Shown: one piece after another, positions 24,120 to 34,103 of the stretch
How positions within the stretch are numbered: the first letter of the stretch is position 1
Layout of the letters: each line of letters begins with the position of its first letter
Source of the DNA: CAVVNC01 sp963750015
Lineage (GTDB): Bacteria; Desulfobacterota; Syntrophorhabdia; Syntrophorhabdales; WCHB1-27
Assembly (NCBI GenBank): GCA_963750015.1
Contig: CAVVPU010000063.1
Span: forward strand, 1 to 64,000
DNA length: 64,000 nucleotides
Direction: 5' to 3'
Program-made: the position numbers and the translations under genes
Notes under the pieces: model-generated
Told to the model about the DNA's origin: nothing
What the model saw: the letters and a program-made list of their open reading frames with translations, nothing else
Database searches by the model: none

Positions 24120-26573
24120 TCATGAAGTCTTTGGTTCCCTGTCCTTCATGACCTCCCGTATTGCCTCGGCGAGCTCATTTTTGACAACGGGCTTCATAAG
24201 CATTCGCCGAATACCCATCCTCCGCGCCCTTTCCCCATCGATCGTTTCGCTGAAACCCGTCATCAATATCACCGGAATCTCTTTGCGCAAGGCTCTTATC
24301 CTCCTGGCGAGGTCCGCGCCGGTGAGCTCGGGCATGGTTTGATCGGTAATCACGAGATCGAAAGCTTGAGGATTGGAGGTGAACAGCTCGAGCGCTTGGG
24401 TACTGCTCGTAAGTGCCGTTACCTCATAACCGAGCCGTTCGAGGATCGTGGAGTTCATTTCGACGATCGACCTTTCGTCGTCAACCATAAGGATATGCTC
24501 TTTCCCTCCGGGCAAGGGAGACGTTTCCTCCCGAACGGTCCCTTCGGTCTCACTGACCACCATGGGCAGCCAGACGGTGAAGGTCGATCCCTTCTCCGGC
24601 TGGCTGCTCACCGCGATAGCACCGTTCAGTGACTTGACGATGCCATGGACCACGGCGAGTCCCATGCCGGTTCCCTCCCCGGGCCGTTTTGTGGTGAAGA
24701 AGGGATCGAAGATACGTTCCATCACTGCTTCCGACATGCCGTGGCCCGTATCGCTCACCTCGATCATCAAATACGGTCCCGGTTTGAGGTCGGGAAGAGA
24801 GGCGATTGGCTCAGGACCTGTCTGATATTCCCTCAAGGTAACTTCGAGGATACCCCCCTTCTCCCTCATGGCGTGAGCGGCATTGGCGCAAAGGTTCATG
24901 AGGATCTGCTGGAGTCGCGCCGCATCGACCATAATCGTATTCCGCCCCGGTTCCACACGGTGGTGAATCTGAATGGTGGCAGGGATCGACGACCGCAGGA
25001 GTTTCATGGTCTCGGTGATGAGGGGGCCTGCGGCTACCAGTACCGCTTCCTGGTTTTCGCGGCGGCTGAAAGTAAGGATCTGTTTCACCAGGTCCCTGGC
25101 GCGCTGGCTTGCCTTGAATATCTGTTCGAGGTTGTGGTGCACGCTGCTTCCAACAGGGACATCGTCGAGAGCAAGCTCGGCGTTGCCGATGATAGCTGCA
25201 AGAATGTTGTTGAAATCATGGGCTATTCCGCCCGCCAGGGTCCCTATGGCTTCCATTTTGTGAGCCTGCCTGAGCTGCTGCTCGAGTATAGCTTCGGCCG
25301 TTATGTCACGGCAGGTCACGGCCTGGTTGAAGACGTCTCCGGCAGCGTTGCGCATGGGGGACAGATTGACGTCGAATTCCCTGAAACCCCCGTCTTTTAG
25401 CTTCAGGGTCATCCTGCCCGTCCATCTTTTCCTCTTTTGCAGCCTTGCCCAGAGGGCTTCGTAAAAGCCCTTGTCATCTTCGCCGGTTGCACAGTCGATG
25501 ACGTGTCGGCCCGTCAAATCCCCTGAGTTCTTGCCGCTGCCCTTGAGGAAGGCAAGGTTGGCGTATTGAACGATGCCTGCGTTGTCGACAACGAGGATCA
25601 TTTCGACGGCGTGTTCCACAAGCAGTGAAAGGCGTCGCCGTTCCTCTTCCGCATATCGCCTCTCCGTGATATCCCTGAGAAAGGCGAGGGAAGCCGCTTC
25701 TTTCTTGTACACGGTCCCGACCACCGAAGCTTCGACATAAAGAGCGCTTCCATCCTTACGGAGACCCTTGAATTCGCCATGGACGGGCGTATGCTCGCCC
25801 CTCTGTCGTCCGGCCATCTCCAGGAGCCGTTCCCTGTCGTCCGGATGAACTATATTCGCAATCGAGGAGCCCACGAGCTCTTCCTTGTTTGCATAACCGA
25901 ATATCTGTAGGCACCTGGGGTTCACCTCCAGAAAGATCTGATCGGCACTGAAGATCGCCATCCCGTCGCTCGAGTTCTCGACTACAATCCTGTACCGCTC
26001 CTCACTTTCCCGAAAGCCCTCCTCGGTACTCCTTTGCCGGCTCACGTCAAACATGACCGAATAGACGTCGGTCACCCTTCCGTCTTCAATTAGCGGGGAG
26101 CTTTGGACGTGGGCGGAGAACAAAGTGCCGTCCGTCCGCTTCATTTCGAGTTCCGACTCCCCTCTTCTGCCCCGTTCGACCACGCGCTTGAGGTGAGAGA
26201 TGAAGGCCTCTCTGGACTTTCGGGTGACGAAGGAGATGAGGCTACGACGCTTCAGGTGAGTCTTTGCGGTACCGAGCAGATCGGCTCCGGCCTGATTGGT
26301 TTCTTTGATGACCCCTTCCGAATCGAGAAGGAAACGGCCTGCTGAGGCGGGCTCTTGTGTCTGGGTCTGCCCGAGGCCCTCCTCAAGGAGTCCGCGAAGG
26401 GCGTAGGTCTCGCCCGAGTGGGCTTCCATGGCGCGCCTGAGCAAAGGAGCCTCAGCCGAGGAATCGGGCAGCCGGACGCTCGTCTCAGCTTCCGGAAGTT
26501 GAAATAGCCCCTCCTGCTTACCGTATCTGCCCGCAAGGGCGGTCTTCAGGCGTTTGGACCTCTTCTGTTCCAT
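24120..26573 (-). CDS. Multi-PAS hybrid sensor histidine kinase with receiver domain
   Basis: The 817-residue soluble protein has no membrane segment. In order it shows about four PAS domains (roughly residues 75-190, 195-315, 320-430, with an upstream partial one), a HisKA domain with the phospho-accepting His in GTLAGGIAHDFNNILAA, a HATPase domain (N box NLCANAAHAM, G boxes GHGMS and GTGMGLAVVHG) and a C-terminal receiver with acidic pocket DDE and phospho-Asp in LVITDQTMPELTG. It senses a cytoplasmic signal through PAS and passes phosphate to its own receiver, acting with an unlinked partner. It is convergent with atpE and no regulator or target gene lies beside it. Confidence 0.93.
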   Translation of the reverse strand: MEQKRSKRLKTALAGRYGKQEGLFQLPEAETSVRLPDSSAEAPLLRRAMEAHSGETYALRGLLEEGLGQTQTQEPASAGRFLLDSEGVIKETNQAGADLLGTAKTHLKRRSLISFVTRKSREAFISHLKRVVERGRRGESELEMKRTDGTLFSAHVQSSPLIEDGRVTDVYSVMFDVSRQRSTEEGFRESEERYRIVVENSSDGMAIFSADQIFLEVNPRCLQIFGYANKEELVGSSIANIVHPDDRERLLEMAGRQRGEHTPVHGEFKGLRKDGSALYVEASVVGTVYKKEAASLAFLRDITERRYAEEERRRLSLLVEHAVEMILVVDNAGIVQYANLAFLKGSGKNSGDLTGRHVIDCATGEDDKGFYEALWARLQKRKRWTGRMTLKLKDGGFREFDVNLSPMRNAAGDVFNQAVTCRDITAEAILEQQLRQAHKMEAIGTLAGGIAHDFNNILAAIIGNAELALDDVPVGSSVHHNLEQIFKASQRARDLVKQILTFSRRENQEAVLVAAGPLITETMKLLRSSIPATIQIHHRVEPGRNTIMVDAARLQQILMNLCANAAHAMREKGGILEVTLREYQTGPEPIASLPDLKPGPYLMIEVSDTGHGMSEAVMERIFDPFFTTKRPGEGTGMGLAVVHGIVKSLNGAIAVSSQPEKGSTFTVWLPMVVSETEGTVREETSPLPGGKEHILMVDDERSIVEMNSTILERLGYEVTALTSSTQALELFTSNPQAFDLVITDQTMPELTGADLARRIRALRKEIPVILMTGFSETIDGERARRMGIRRMLMKPVVKNELAEAIREVMKDREPKTS

Positions 26574-26740
26574 GGGATCACCTGATCTGTTCCCGCCACA
26601 GATGAATTATGCCGTCGAAGTTCCTTGTCATGAGGCCCCGAAAAGGGCCTCGCAGCGAGAGCGGTTCGAAACCGTTTGTCCCGATGTCTTCAAGCATTAT
26701 ATCAAATCAATCGACGGCTGTGAAGAAAAGCAATTCCCCG

Positions 26741-26953
26741 TCACTTTCTGAAGAGCCAGAAAATGAGGGTCAGGATAACGCTGATGATGATGCTCGTCGT
26801 AACGGGGAAGTAGAAGGTGAAGTTATCCCGCTTCACGTAGATATCCCCCGGAAGCCGCCCGATAAAAGGAATTTTCGGGGCGAAGACAAAAAAGAGGCCG
26901 ACCACGATCAGGACGGCGCCGAGGAAGATGAGCATCCTTCCGAGGGCGTTCAT
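26741..26953 (-). CDS. DUF2905 small membrane protein
   Basis: The 70-residue protein has two membrane helices joined by the family-defining loop KIPFIGRLPGDIYVKRDNFT. DUF2905 proteins are widespread small inner-membrane proteins of unknown role. It lies 41 bases downstream of queH on the same strand. Confidence 0.88.
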   Translation of the reverse strand: MNALGRMLIFLGAVLIVVGLFFVFAPKIPFIGRLPGDIYVKRDNFTFYFPVTTSIIISVILTLIFWLFRK

Positions 26954-26994
26954 GACCTTTTACCGTCCTCCTTTCTATCGTCTTTTGCCTGCCT

Positions 26995-27519
26995 TCAGGC
27001 AAACCTCTCGTGCTCGCTGAATATGCAGCCGCAATAGTTCTGCCGGTAGAGGCCGAGGCGCCTCGATTCGGCCTGCCCCTCCTTCCAGCCCTGGCGGAAA
27101 TCCCTGTAAAGAAAAGGAGTCTTGTAGAAAGCCGAAAGCTCCTCGGCGACGGCCGCGATCTCCTCGTGTCGCTGATACTTACTGTAAAGAAGCGTCGTCG
27201 TTACGGCTTCGGCTCCTATCTCCCCGGCCTTTTGAAAGGCCCGGTCGAGTCGCATGCGGTAGCAGGCCGGACACCGGTCCTTACCGAGGGGAAGCGTCCT
27301 TGCGAAGAAGGCCTCCAGGTCATAGGCGTCATCGATCACAAGGGGCATGAGGCGCAATACGGCGAACGTCGAAAGGGCATCGCGCCGTCTCTGGAACTCG
27401 GTGTAGGGATGGATGTTCGGGTTGTAGAAGAAACCCGTAACCGCGTGCCCTTCCTCGTTCAGCACTTTGTGCGGATAGATGGCGCAGGGAGCACAGCAGA
27501 TGTGAAGAAGTACCTTCAT
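26995..27519 (-). CDS. queH: Epoxyqueuosine reductase QueH
   Basis: The 174-residue protein has the cysteine pattern of QueH (DUF208): HICCAPC at residues 6-12, CPAC in GKDRCPACYRMRLD and CGC near the C-terminus (YRQNYCGCIFS), which hold the iron-sulfur centre. It reduces epoxyqueuosine to queuosine at position 34 of tRNAs and replaces the cobalamin-dependent QueG. I chose the ATG at 27519 because the in-frame upstream start lies inside a long hairpin (27544-27575). Confidence 0.92.
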   Translation of the reverse strand: MKVLLHICCAPCAIYPHKVLNEEGHAVTGFFYNPNIHPYTEFQRRRDALSTFAVLRLMPLVIDDAYDLEAFFARTLPLGKDRCPACYRMRLDRAFQKAGEIGAEAVTTTLLYSKYQRHEEIAAVAEELSAFYKTPFLYRDFRQGWKEGQAESRRLGLYRQNYCGCIFSEHERFA

Positions 27520-27543
27520 GGTTTTGGTACCGGGCTTCAACCA

Positions 27544-27575
27544 GGTCCCATAGGTCAAATAAGACCTATGGGACC
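27544..27575. repeat. Perfect 13-bp inverted repeat (GGTCCCATAGGTC-type)
   Basis: GGTCCCATAGGTC (27544-27556) and GACCTATGGGACC (27563-27575) pair perfectly around a six-base loop. It lies between ppdK and queH, both minus strand. There is no T tract, so it is more likely a processing or stabilising hairpin or a short dispersed palindrome than an intrinsic terminator. Confidence 0.8.
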
Positions 27576-27606
27576 TATTATTATGGCTATTGCCAAAGGA
27601 GTCTTC

Positions 27607-30357
27607 TTATTTCTTACCCCTCTTCTCTTCGATGGCTGCCTGAGCCGCGGCCAAGCGGGCAACGGTCACGCGGTAAGGCGAGCAGCTCACGTAGTCGAGG
27701 CCTGTACGATGGCAGAACTTGACCGAATTCGGCTCTCCGCCGTGCTCACCACATATGCCGATCTTCAGGTTCGGCCTCGTCTTCCTGCCCAACCCCACGG
27801 CCATTTGCATGAGCTTGCCCACGCCGCCCTCGTCGACCCTCTGGAAGGGATCGTAGTCGAGCACATCCCTTTCCACGTAAAGACGGAGGATTTTCCCTGC
27901 GTCGTCGCGGCTCATGCCGAAGGTCGTCTGGGTAAGATCGTTCGTGCCGAAGGAGAAGAATTCGGCGACCGAGGCGATCTCGTCAGCGGTAAGGGCTGCT
28001 CTGGGGATCTCGATCATGGTCCCCACCTTGTAGTCGATGGTCATAGCGAAGGCTGCAAAGACCTCCTTTGCCACGCGGTCGACCACATCTTTCTGGAGTT
28101 TCAGCTCGTTCACGTGGCCTACCAGCGGGATCATGATCTCCGGCTTCACTTCGATTCCCAACTTCTTCACCTCACAGGCTGCCTCGAAGACGGCCCGGGC
28201 CTGCATTTCCGTAATTTCGGGGTAAAGGATACCGAGTCTGCACCCCCGAAGGCCCAACATGGGATTAGCCTCCTGGAGGCTCGCCACCTTTGCCGCCAGC
28301 CGCTCGTAAGAGATACCCATTTTGGAGGCGAGGTCTCTGATGTCCTTCTCGCTGTGGGGCAGGAACTCGTGAAGGGGCGGATCGAGGGTTCTGATGGTGA
28401 CGGGCAGGCCGTTCATCACCTTAAAAAGACCGGCAAAGTCTCCTTTCTGCATGGGCAGGAGCTTGTCAAGGGCCTTCTTTCGGCCTTCCAGGTCCTCTGC
28501 CACGATCATCTCCCTCACCGCGTCTATCCGGGCGCCTTCAAAGAACATGTGCTCGGTCCTGCACAGGCCGATGCCCTGGGCGCCGAAGTTGACCGCCACC
28601 TGCGCCTGATCGGGCTGGTCTGCATTGGTGCGCACTCCGAGGCGTCTCGCTTCGTCAGCCCACGACATGAGGGATGCGAAATCCTGATATATCTCCGATT
28701 CTTCGGCCTTGAGCGTCTTATCCACGAGCACCCGGAGCACTTCCGAAGGAATGGTCTTCACCTCACCGACGAAGACCTCACCCGTGCTTCCGTTTATGGA
28801 GATGTAATCACCCTCGTGGATCGTCTTCCCTTTAATCTTGATGTCCTTGGTCTTGTAACTTATGTCGAGATCCCCGCAGCCCGCGACGCAGACCTTGCCC
28901 ATCTGCCTGGCCACGAGGGCCGCGTGGCTCGTCATGCCGCCCCTGGCCGTGAGTATCCCCTGTGATGCGTTCATGCCCCTGATATCTTCCGGAGAAGTCT
29001 CGATGCGGACCAGGATCACCTTCTCTCCGCGGGCCGCCCAAGCTTCCGCGTCCTCGGCGTTGTATACCACCTTGCCCGTGGCAGCGCCCGGTCCCGCATT
29101 CAGCCCTTTCGCCACAAGTCTCCCTTCCTTAAGAGCCTTGTCCACTTCTTTGGGGTCGAAGATGGGCCGCAGTACCTGATTCAGCCCGTCAGGGCTGACC
29201 CGCATGAGGGCCTCCTCCTTATCGATGAGTCCCTCCTTCACCATGTCGACTGCAGCCTTGAACTCGGCAAAAGACGTTCTCTTGCCCGTCCTCGTCTGAA
29301 GCATCCAGAGCTTTGTGCGCTGAATGGTGAACTCCACGTCCTGCATGTCCTTGAAATGACCTTCAAGAGTGGCCCGAATCTCGAGAAGCTGCTTGTACAC
29401 TTCCGGCATCGCTTCTTCGAGGGACTGCACGGACGGGTCCGACTTCTGCTTCTTGTTGATAGGAAGGGGAGTCCTCGTGCCTGCAACCACGTCTTCCCCC
29501 TGGGCGTTGAGCAGATATTCTCCGTAGAACATGTTCTCGCCCGTGGAGGGGTTTCTCGTGAAGGCGACCCCCGTGCCCGAATCCTGGCCTATGTTGCCGA
29601 AAACCATGGACTGCACGTTGACGGCAGTGCCCCATGAGGCCGGGATGTTGTTCAGCTTCCTATAGGTATTGGCCCGGTCGTTCATCCAGGACTTGAAAAC
29701 CGCACCGATGGCTCCCCAGAGCTGTTCCACCGGGTCTTCGGGGAAGTCGACGTCAAGCTTCTGCTTTATCGCTTTTTTGAAGCGGCCCACGAGGTCCTTG
29801 AGGTCCTCTACCGTGAATTCGATATCGAGCTTGATGCCCCGTGCCTTCTTCTTCTCGTCGATGATCTCTTCGAAAGGGTCTTCTTCCTCTTTGCTCTCGG
29901 GCTTCAGGCCAAGGACCACGTCGCCGTACATGGCGACGAAGCGCCGGTAGCAGTCCCAGGCGAACCATTCGTTTCCCGTCAGATCTGCGAGGGCCTTAAC
30001 GGTGACGCTGTTGAGGCCGAGGTTCAGGACGGTGTCCATCATGCCGGGCATACTCGCCCGGGCCCCCGAGCGGATGGAGAGGAGAAGCGGATTCTTCGGA
30101 TCTCCGAACTTCATGCCCATCAGCTCTTCCACCTTCTTCAGGTCGGAGAGGACTTCTTCTTTGAGCCCCTCGGGAAGCTGCATATTCTTCTCGTAGAACA
30201 TCGTGCAGACTTCGGTAGTGATGGTGAAGCCCGGAGGAACGGGAATTCCGAGGTTGACCATCTCTGCGAGGTTCGCCCCTTTCCCTCCGAGAAGATTCTT
30301 CATCCCACTGTCGCCTTCCGCCTTTGCACCCCCAAAGAAATAAACGTACTTACCCAT
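27607..30357 (-). CDS. ppdK: Pyruvate, phosphate dikinase
   Basis: The 916-residue enzyme interconverts pyruvate, ATP and phosphate with phosphoenolpyruvate, AMP and pyrophosphate. It has the N-terminal ATP-grasp part (LLGGKGANLAEM; TGVAFTRNPSTGE), the swivelling phosphohistidine domain with catalytic His in ARGGMTSHAALVARQMGK, and the C-terminal TIM barrel with GICGEHGGEP carrying the catalytic Cys. Length is normal for the bacterial form. In anaerobes it feeds gluconeogenesis from acetyl-CoA or saves ATP by using pyrophosphate. It is 30 bases downstream of glyS on the same strand. Confidence 0.97.
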   Translation of the reverse strand: MGKYVYFFGGAKAEGDSGMKNLLGGKGANLAEMVNLGIPVPPGFTITTEVCTMFYEKNMQLPEGLKEEVLSDLKKVEELMGMKFGDPKNPLLLSIRSGARASMPGMMDTVLNLGLNSVTVKALADLTGNEWFAWDCYRRFVAMYGDVVLGLKPESKEEEDPFEEIIDEKKKARGIKLDIEFTVEDLKDLVGRFKKAIKQKLDVDFPEDPVEQLWGAIGAVFKSWMNDRANTYRKLNNIPASWGTAVNVQSMVFGNIGQDSGTGVAFTRNPSTGENMFYGEYLLNAQGEDVVAGTRTPLPINKKQKSDPSVQSLEEAMPEVYKQLLEIRATLEGHFKDMQDVEFTIQRTKLWMLQTRTGKRTSFAEFKAAVDMVKEGLIDKEEALMRVSPDGLNQVLRPIFDPKEVDKALKEGRLVAKGLNAGPGAATGKVVYNAEDAEAWAARGEKVILVRIETSPEDIRGMNASQGILTARGGMTSHAALVARQMGKVCVAGCGDLDISYKTKDIKIKGKTIHEGDYISINGSTGEVFVGEVKTIPSEVLRVLVDKTLKAEESEIYQDFASLMSWADEARRLGVRTNADQPDQAQVAVNFGAQGIGLCRTEHMFFEGARIDAVREMIVAEDLEGRKKALDKLLPMQKGDFAGLFKVMNGLPVTIRTLDPPLHEFLPHSEKDIRDLASKMGISYERLAAKVASLQEANPMLGLRGCRLGILYPEITEMQARAVFEAACEVKKLGIEVKPEIMIPLVGHVNELKLQKDVVDRVAKEVFAAFAMTIDYKVGTMIEIPRAALTADEIASVAEFFSFGTNDLTQTTFGMSRDDAGKILRLYVERDVLDYDPFQRVDEGGVGKLMQMAVGLGRKTRPNLKIGICGEHGGEPNSVKFCHRTGLDYVSCSPYRVTVARLAAAQAAIEEKRGKK

Positions 30358-30387
30358 GGTTCCCCCTTTTTTAAGACAGCATATATA

Positions 30388-32469
30388 TCATGAAATCTCT
30401 TCCACCCGAATCTTGGAGAAATCGCCGTACTTGAGGAACATGTCCTTGATCCTCGCGAGGAGCGAAAGCCTGTTCTCCTTGAGCCTTTCGTCGTCGACCA
30501 TGACAAAGACCTTGTCGAAGTACCTGTCGATGCTTTCCTTGAAGCCCACGAGCACGCCGATCGCCTCCGGGTACCTGCGCGCCTGCATGTGCGCGATATA
30601 GACGTCTTTTTGCGCCTCGAAAAGGGCGTGGAGCGCGCGCTCCTCCTCGTGCTCGAACAAGGCGGCATCGATAGGAGCATCTCCGCTCACCGACTTTGCA
30701 ATATTATAAACCCTCCTGAAACCGATCATGAGCCTTCGGAAGTCTTCGATCGACTCCTGCGTCTCGAGGGCCTTGAGCCTCATATATCCGTCATAGATGT
30801 CGTCTGCGACGTAGGGCAGCACTGCATTGATAAACTCCTGGTTGTGCCCCCCCTCCATCAGAAGGAATTTGAACCTGGCCGAGATGAATTCCGAAAGGCT
30901 TTCCACCAGGGCGTCGAAAGGGATCTTGCCATCGGCGCTCGTCAACGCCGCATAGCCGGCCTCGAAAAGTCGACTCAGGGGCACGTGAAAGCCCTTGTCG
31001 ATAACGATCCTTATGCAGCCGATTGCCTGGCGGCGAAGGGCGAAGGGGTCGAGGTTCCCCGTGGGAGTAATGGCCACCGAAAAGAAGCTGATCAGGGAGT
31101 CGAGCTTATCTGCGAGGGCCAGGACAGAGCCAAGGCTGCTTTCGGGCAGCGGCGCATCGGTGGAGGAAGGAGAGTAGTGCTCCTCGATCGATTGAGCCAC
31201 CTCCTCGTCCTCGCCCTGATGCTCGGCGTAAATCCTGCCCATCGTGCCCTGAAGCTCCGGGAACTCACCCACCATGTGAGAGAGGAGATCTGCCTTCATC
31301 AGCCTTGCGGCCCGGTCTATCTTGCCATCGAAGGCAAGACCCAGGGTCGATGCGAGAAAGCCGGCGATAAGGCGGACCCTTTCGGCCTTGTCTTTGAGGT
31401 TCCCCAGCTTTTTGTGGAATTTGACCGAGTCGAGCCGGTTGTAAAGCTCGTCGAGGCGAATCGCCTTGTCTTCTTCAAAAAAGAATTTGGCGTCGGCGAG
31501 ACGGGCCCTGAGCACCCTTTCGTTCCCCCGAGCGACCTCCGCAGATACGACCGGTTTGGTGTTGGCGAAGAAGATAAAGCCGGGAAGCAATTTCCCCTTT
31601 TCTTTTTCCAGGGGAATATAGCGCTGATGGCCCTTCATCACATTCACCAGCACAGCCTCGGGCAGATCGAGATACTCTTGTTCGAAAGTGCCGGTAAGTC
31701 CGTAAGGATACTCGGTGATATACTCGATCTCTTCGAGAAGATCCTCGTCCGTCATGGCAAGGGCTTCCGTCCTTGCCTCGATGGCGCCTATTGCCTCCGT
31801 CATCACGCTCATCCGCTCGTTCTCGTCGACGATGATGTAATTCTCACGCATCAGGTCTATGTAGGTCAGTGCATCGTTCAGGACAACTTCGCCGACCGAA
31901 AGGAAGCGATGTCCCCTTGAACGGTTCCCGGCCGCGATGCCCGCCACTTCGAAGGGGACGATCTCGTCTCCGAGGAGGGCGACGATCCAGTGGAGCGGCC
32001 TGCCGAACTCGAAGCCGCCCTTGCCCCATTTCATGCGCTTCTGGAAAGGTATTCGGGCAATGGCTTCGGGGAGGAGGCCGGAGAGCACATCGCTCGCGCT
32101 CTTGCCGATCTCGACCTTCTCCACGCAGATAAGCTCTGCGTTATCTTTCTTACGGACGAGCAGCTCCGATACGTCGACACCCTGGCTCTTGGCAAAGCCT
32201 ATGGCTGCCGGAAGAGGTTTTCCCTCGGCGTCGTAGGCGCGGGCAGCAGGAGGGCCGAATTTCACGATGACCGTCTCTGTCTGCTTTTCTTCCATGGCCT
32301 CTATGAGCACGGCTATCCTGCGGGGCGTGCCGAAGCTCACCATGCCCGAAAAACCGATTCTCGACGCTTCCAGTCCTTCTTTCAGGAGCTTTTCGAGCCC
32401 GGCTTTCGCCGGCTTGATGAACCGTGCGGGCAGCTCTTCCGTACCTATTTCGAGAAGAAAGGGTTTCAC
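30388..32469 (-). CDS. glyS: Glycine--tRNA ligase beta subunit
   Basis: The 693-residue protein is the beta chain of the alpha2-beta2 glycyl-tRNA synthetase: it begins MKPFLLEIGTEELPARFIKPA, has the HD-type region and ends with the anticodon-binding DALR-like domain (FDKVFVMVDDERLKENRLSLLARI). It binds tRNA-Gly, while the catalytic site lies in GlyQ. The ATG overlaps the glyQ stop by four bases, so the subunits are made in a coupled fashion. Confidence 0.96.
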   Translation of the reverse strand: MKPFLLEIGTEELPARFIKPAKAGLEKLLKEGLEASRIGFSGMVSFGTPRRIAVLIEAMEEKQTETVIVKFGPPAARAYDAEGKPLPAAIGFAKSQGVDVSELLVRKKDNAELICVEKVEIGKSASDVLSGLLPEAIARIPFQKRMKWGKGGFEFGRPLHWIVALLGDEIVPFEVAGIAAGNRSRGHRFLSVGEVVLNDALTYIDLMRENYIIVDENERMSVMTEAIGAIEARTEALAMTDEDLLEEIEYITEYPYGLTGTFEQEYLDLPEAVLVNVMKGHQRYIPLEKEKGKLLPGFIFFANTKPVVSAEVARGNERVLRARLADAKFFFEEDKAIRLDELYNRLDSVKFHKKLGNLKDKAERVRLIAGFLASTLGLAFDGKIDRAARLMKADLLSHMVGEFPELQGTMGRIYAEHQGEDEEVAQSIEEHYSPSSTDAPLPESSLGSVLALADKLDSLISFFSVAITPTGNLDPFALRRQAIGCIRIVIDKGFHVPLSRLFEAGYAALTSADGKIPFDALVESLSEFISARFKFLLMEGGHNQEFINAVLPYVADDIYDGYMRLKALETQESIEDFRRLMIGFRRVYNIAKSVSGDAPIDAALFEHEEERALHALFEAQKDVYIAHMQARRYPEAIGVLVGFKESIDRYFDKVFVMVDDERLKENRLSLLARIKDMFLKYGDFSKIRVEEIS

Positions 32470-33350
32470 GCGGAATCACCTCCCTGAAGGAGGGGAAAAC
32501 CCAGGGCTTCCCGTTTCCTCACATAAAGCTCGGCGCACATCTTGGCGAGGTTTCTCACCCTGCCTATATAGTTGGTCCGCTCGGTCACGGAAAGTGAGCC
32601 CCGGGCCTCGAGCAGGTTGAAAACATGAGAGCATTTCAGGCAGTAATCGTAGGCCGGGTAGATCAGCTCCCTGCCCTTCGCGATCTTTTCCCCTTCCACC
32701 TCATAGCTGTCGAAGAGCCGGCGAAGGAGATCGCTGTCGGCCTCTTCGAAGTTATAAGTGGAATACTCCCTCTCGGGCTCGAAGTAGATATCGCCGTATG
32801 AGACCTTGTCGTTCCATTTGATATTGCGAAAATTATCCACATCCTGAAGATACATGACTATTCTTTCTATTCCATAGGTGATCTCGACCGTAATGGGCGA
32901 AAGCTCGATGCCCCCCACCTGCTGAAAATAGGTGAACTGGGTGATCTCCATCCCGTCGAGCCATACTTCCCAGCCCAGGCCCCATGCGCCGAGGGTCGGC
33001 GATTCCCAGTCGTCTTCCACGAACCTGATGTCGTGGCGGGCAGGGTCGATTCCGAAGGTGCGCAGGCTTTGCAGGTACTTGTCCTGAATGTCGAGGGGTG
33101 AAGGCTTCATCACCACCTGGAATTGGAAATAATGCTGAAGCCTGTTCGGATTCTCACCATAGCGGCCGTCGGTAGGTCTCCGGGACGGCTGCACGTAGGC
33201 GGCGTTCGACGGCTCAGGGCCGAGGGCCCCTAAAAAGGTGGCCGGATGGAATGTACCCGCCCCCACTTCCATGTCATAGGGCTGCCGGATGACACATCCC
33301 TGATCCGCCCAAAACTTCTGAAGTTCCAGAATAAGGTCCTGAAAATACAC
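32466..33350 (-). CDS. glyQ: Glycine--tRNA ligase alpha subunit
   Basis: The 294-residue catalytic subunit is highly conserved: FQDLILELQKFWADQGCVI at the start, MEVGAGTFHPATFLGALGPE and YVQPSRRPTDGRYGENPNR (motif 2 region). It forms glycyl-adenylate and charges tRNA-Gly with GlyS. It starts two bases after the recO stop. I looked for a T-box leader and found no room for one. Confidence 0.97.
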   Translation of the reverse strand: MYFQDLILELQKFWADQGCVIRQPYDMEVGAGTFHPATFLGALGPEPSNAAYVQPSRRPTDGRYGENPNRLQHYFQFQVVMKPSPLDIQDKYLQSLRTFGIDPARHDIRFVEDDWESPTLGAWGLGWEVWLDGMEITQFTYFQQVGGIELSPITVEITYGIERIVMYLQDVDNFRNIKWNDKVSYGDIYFEPEREYSTYNFEEADSDLLRRLFDSYEVEGEKIAKGRELIYPAYDYCLKCSHVFNLLEARGSLSVTERTNYIGRVRNLAKMCAELYVRKREALGFPLLQGGDSA

Positions 33351-33352
33351 GA

Positions 33353-34087
33353 TTACCCCGTAATGCCTCTCAAGAATCTGTATGACTTGAACTCAACGCT
33401 AAGATGGAAGGAGATGAAGCCCTCCAGGATCTCCCTTCCCTGCCGCTCGAAAACCCCGGTATCGACAATGCTCGACACATGCCTGTCCGCCAGTCTCGGG
33501 ATTAATCCCTCCGGGTAAGACCTGTGGGGGGTGGACCTGGCGCAGCCAGGGCAGAGGGTGCCTCCCCTTTCGTTTGAAAAGCACGTCTTTTCGTGCTCGG
33601 CCAGGCTTTTCCCGCACTGAACGCACGTGCTGAAATTGGGCATGAACCCAAGATGGTCGAGCATTTGCAGTTGATAATATAGTATATCGGAACGCGTAAA
33701 TTCAACAGATTTAAGCTTACTGAGGCTCGCGCTCAAGAGGTGAAAGAGCGGCTCGTTCCTCTCTTTTTCTTTTGTCAGCTTGTCGGCGAACTCGGTAAAA
33801 AAACTTGCGATGCACATGCCCCTATAGCTCGATCCTATGTCCATGTTCGTTTCAACGAGGTCTGCACTGTCGATCCGAACCATGCCGACTCCCGGCTTCT
33901 CGAAATATTCGAAGTTCACCACGTTGAAAAGCTCGAGGGTATTCATGAACCTTTTCTGGCTCTTCTTCCCGCCCTTGGCGATGCCCGTGAGCTTACCCGA
34001 ATGGAGGGTAAGAAACCGGACAATCTTGTCCGATTCACCGAAGACCCTCGTCGATAGGATGATAGCCCGGTCTTTATGAAGCGCCAT
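33353..34087 (-). CDS. recO: DNA repair protein RecO
   Basis: The 244-residue protein has the N-terminal OB fold (KDRAIILSTRVFGESDKIVRF) and a C-terminal helical part with a four-cysteine zinc site (CVQCGKSL and CPGC). RecO loads RecA on SSB-coated DNA with RecR. I prefer the ATG at 34087, which fits the family N-terminus and has AAGGAG nearby; an in-frame start at 34144 overlaps lolA. It stands between lolA and glyQ on one minus-strand transcript. Confidence 0.93.
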   Translation of the reverse strand: MALHKDRAIILSTRVFGESDKIVRFLTLHSGKLTGIAKGGKKSQKRFMNTLELFNVVNFEYFEKPGVGMVRIDSADLVETNMDIGSSYRGMCIASFFTEFADKLTKEKERNEPLFHLLSASLSKLKSVEFTRSDILYYQLQMLDHLGFMPNFSTCVQCGKSLAEHEKTCFSNERGGTLCPGCARSTPHRSYPEGLIPRLADRHVSSIVDTGVFERQGREILEGFISFHLSVEFKSYRFLRGITG

Positions 34088-34103
34088 CTCTCCTTGCCCC
34101 CTC

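Noticed and set aside
33345..33420. T-box leader for glyQS
   Set aside because: recO ends two bases before glyQ, so there is no untranslated leader, and no T-box sequence is present.
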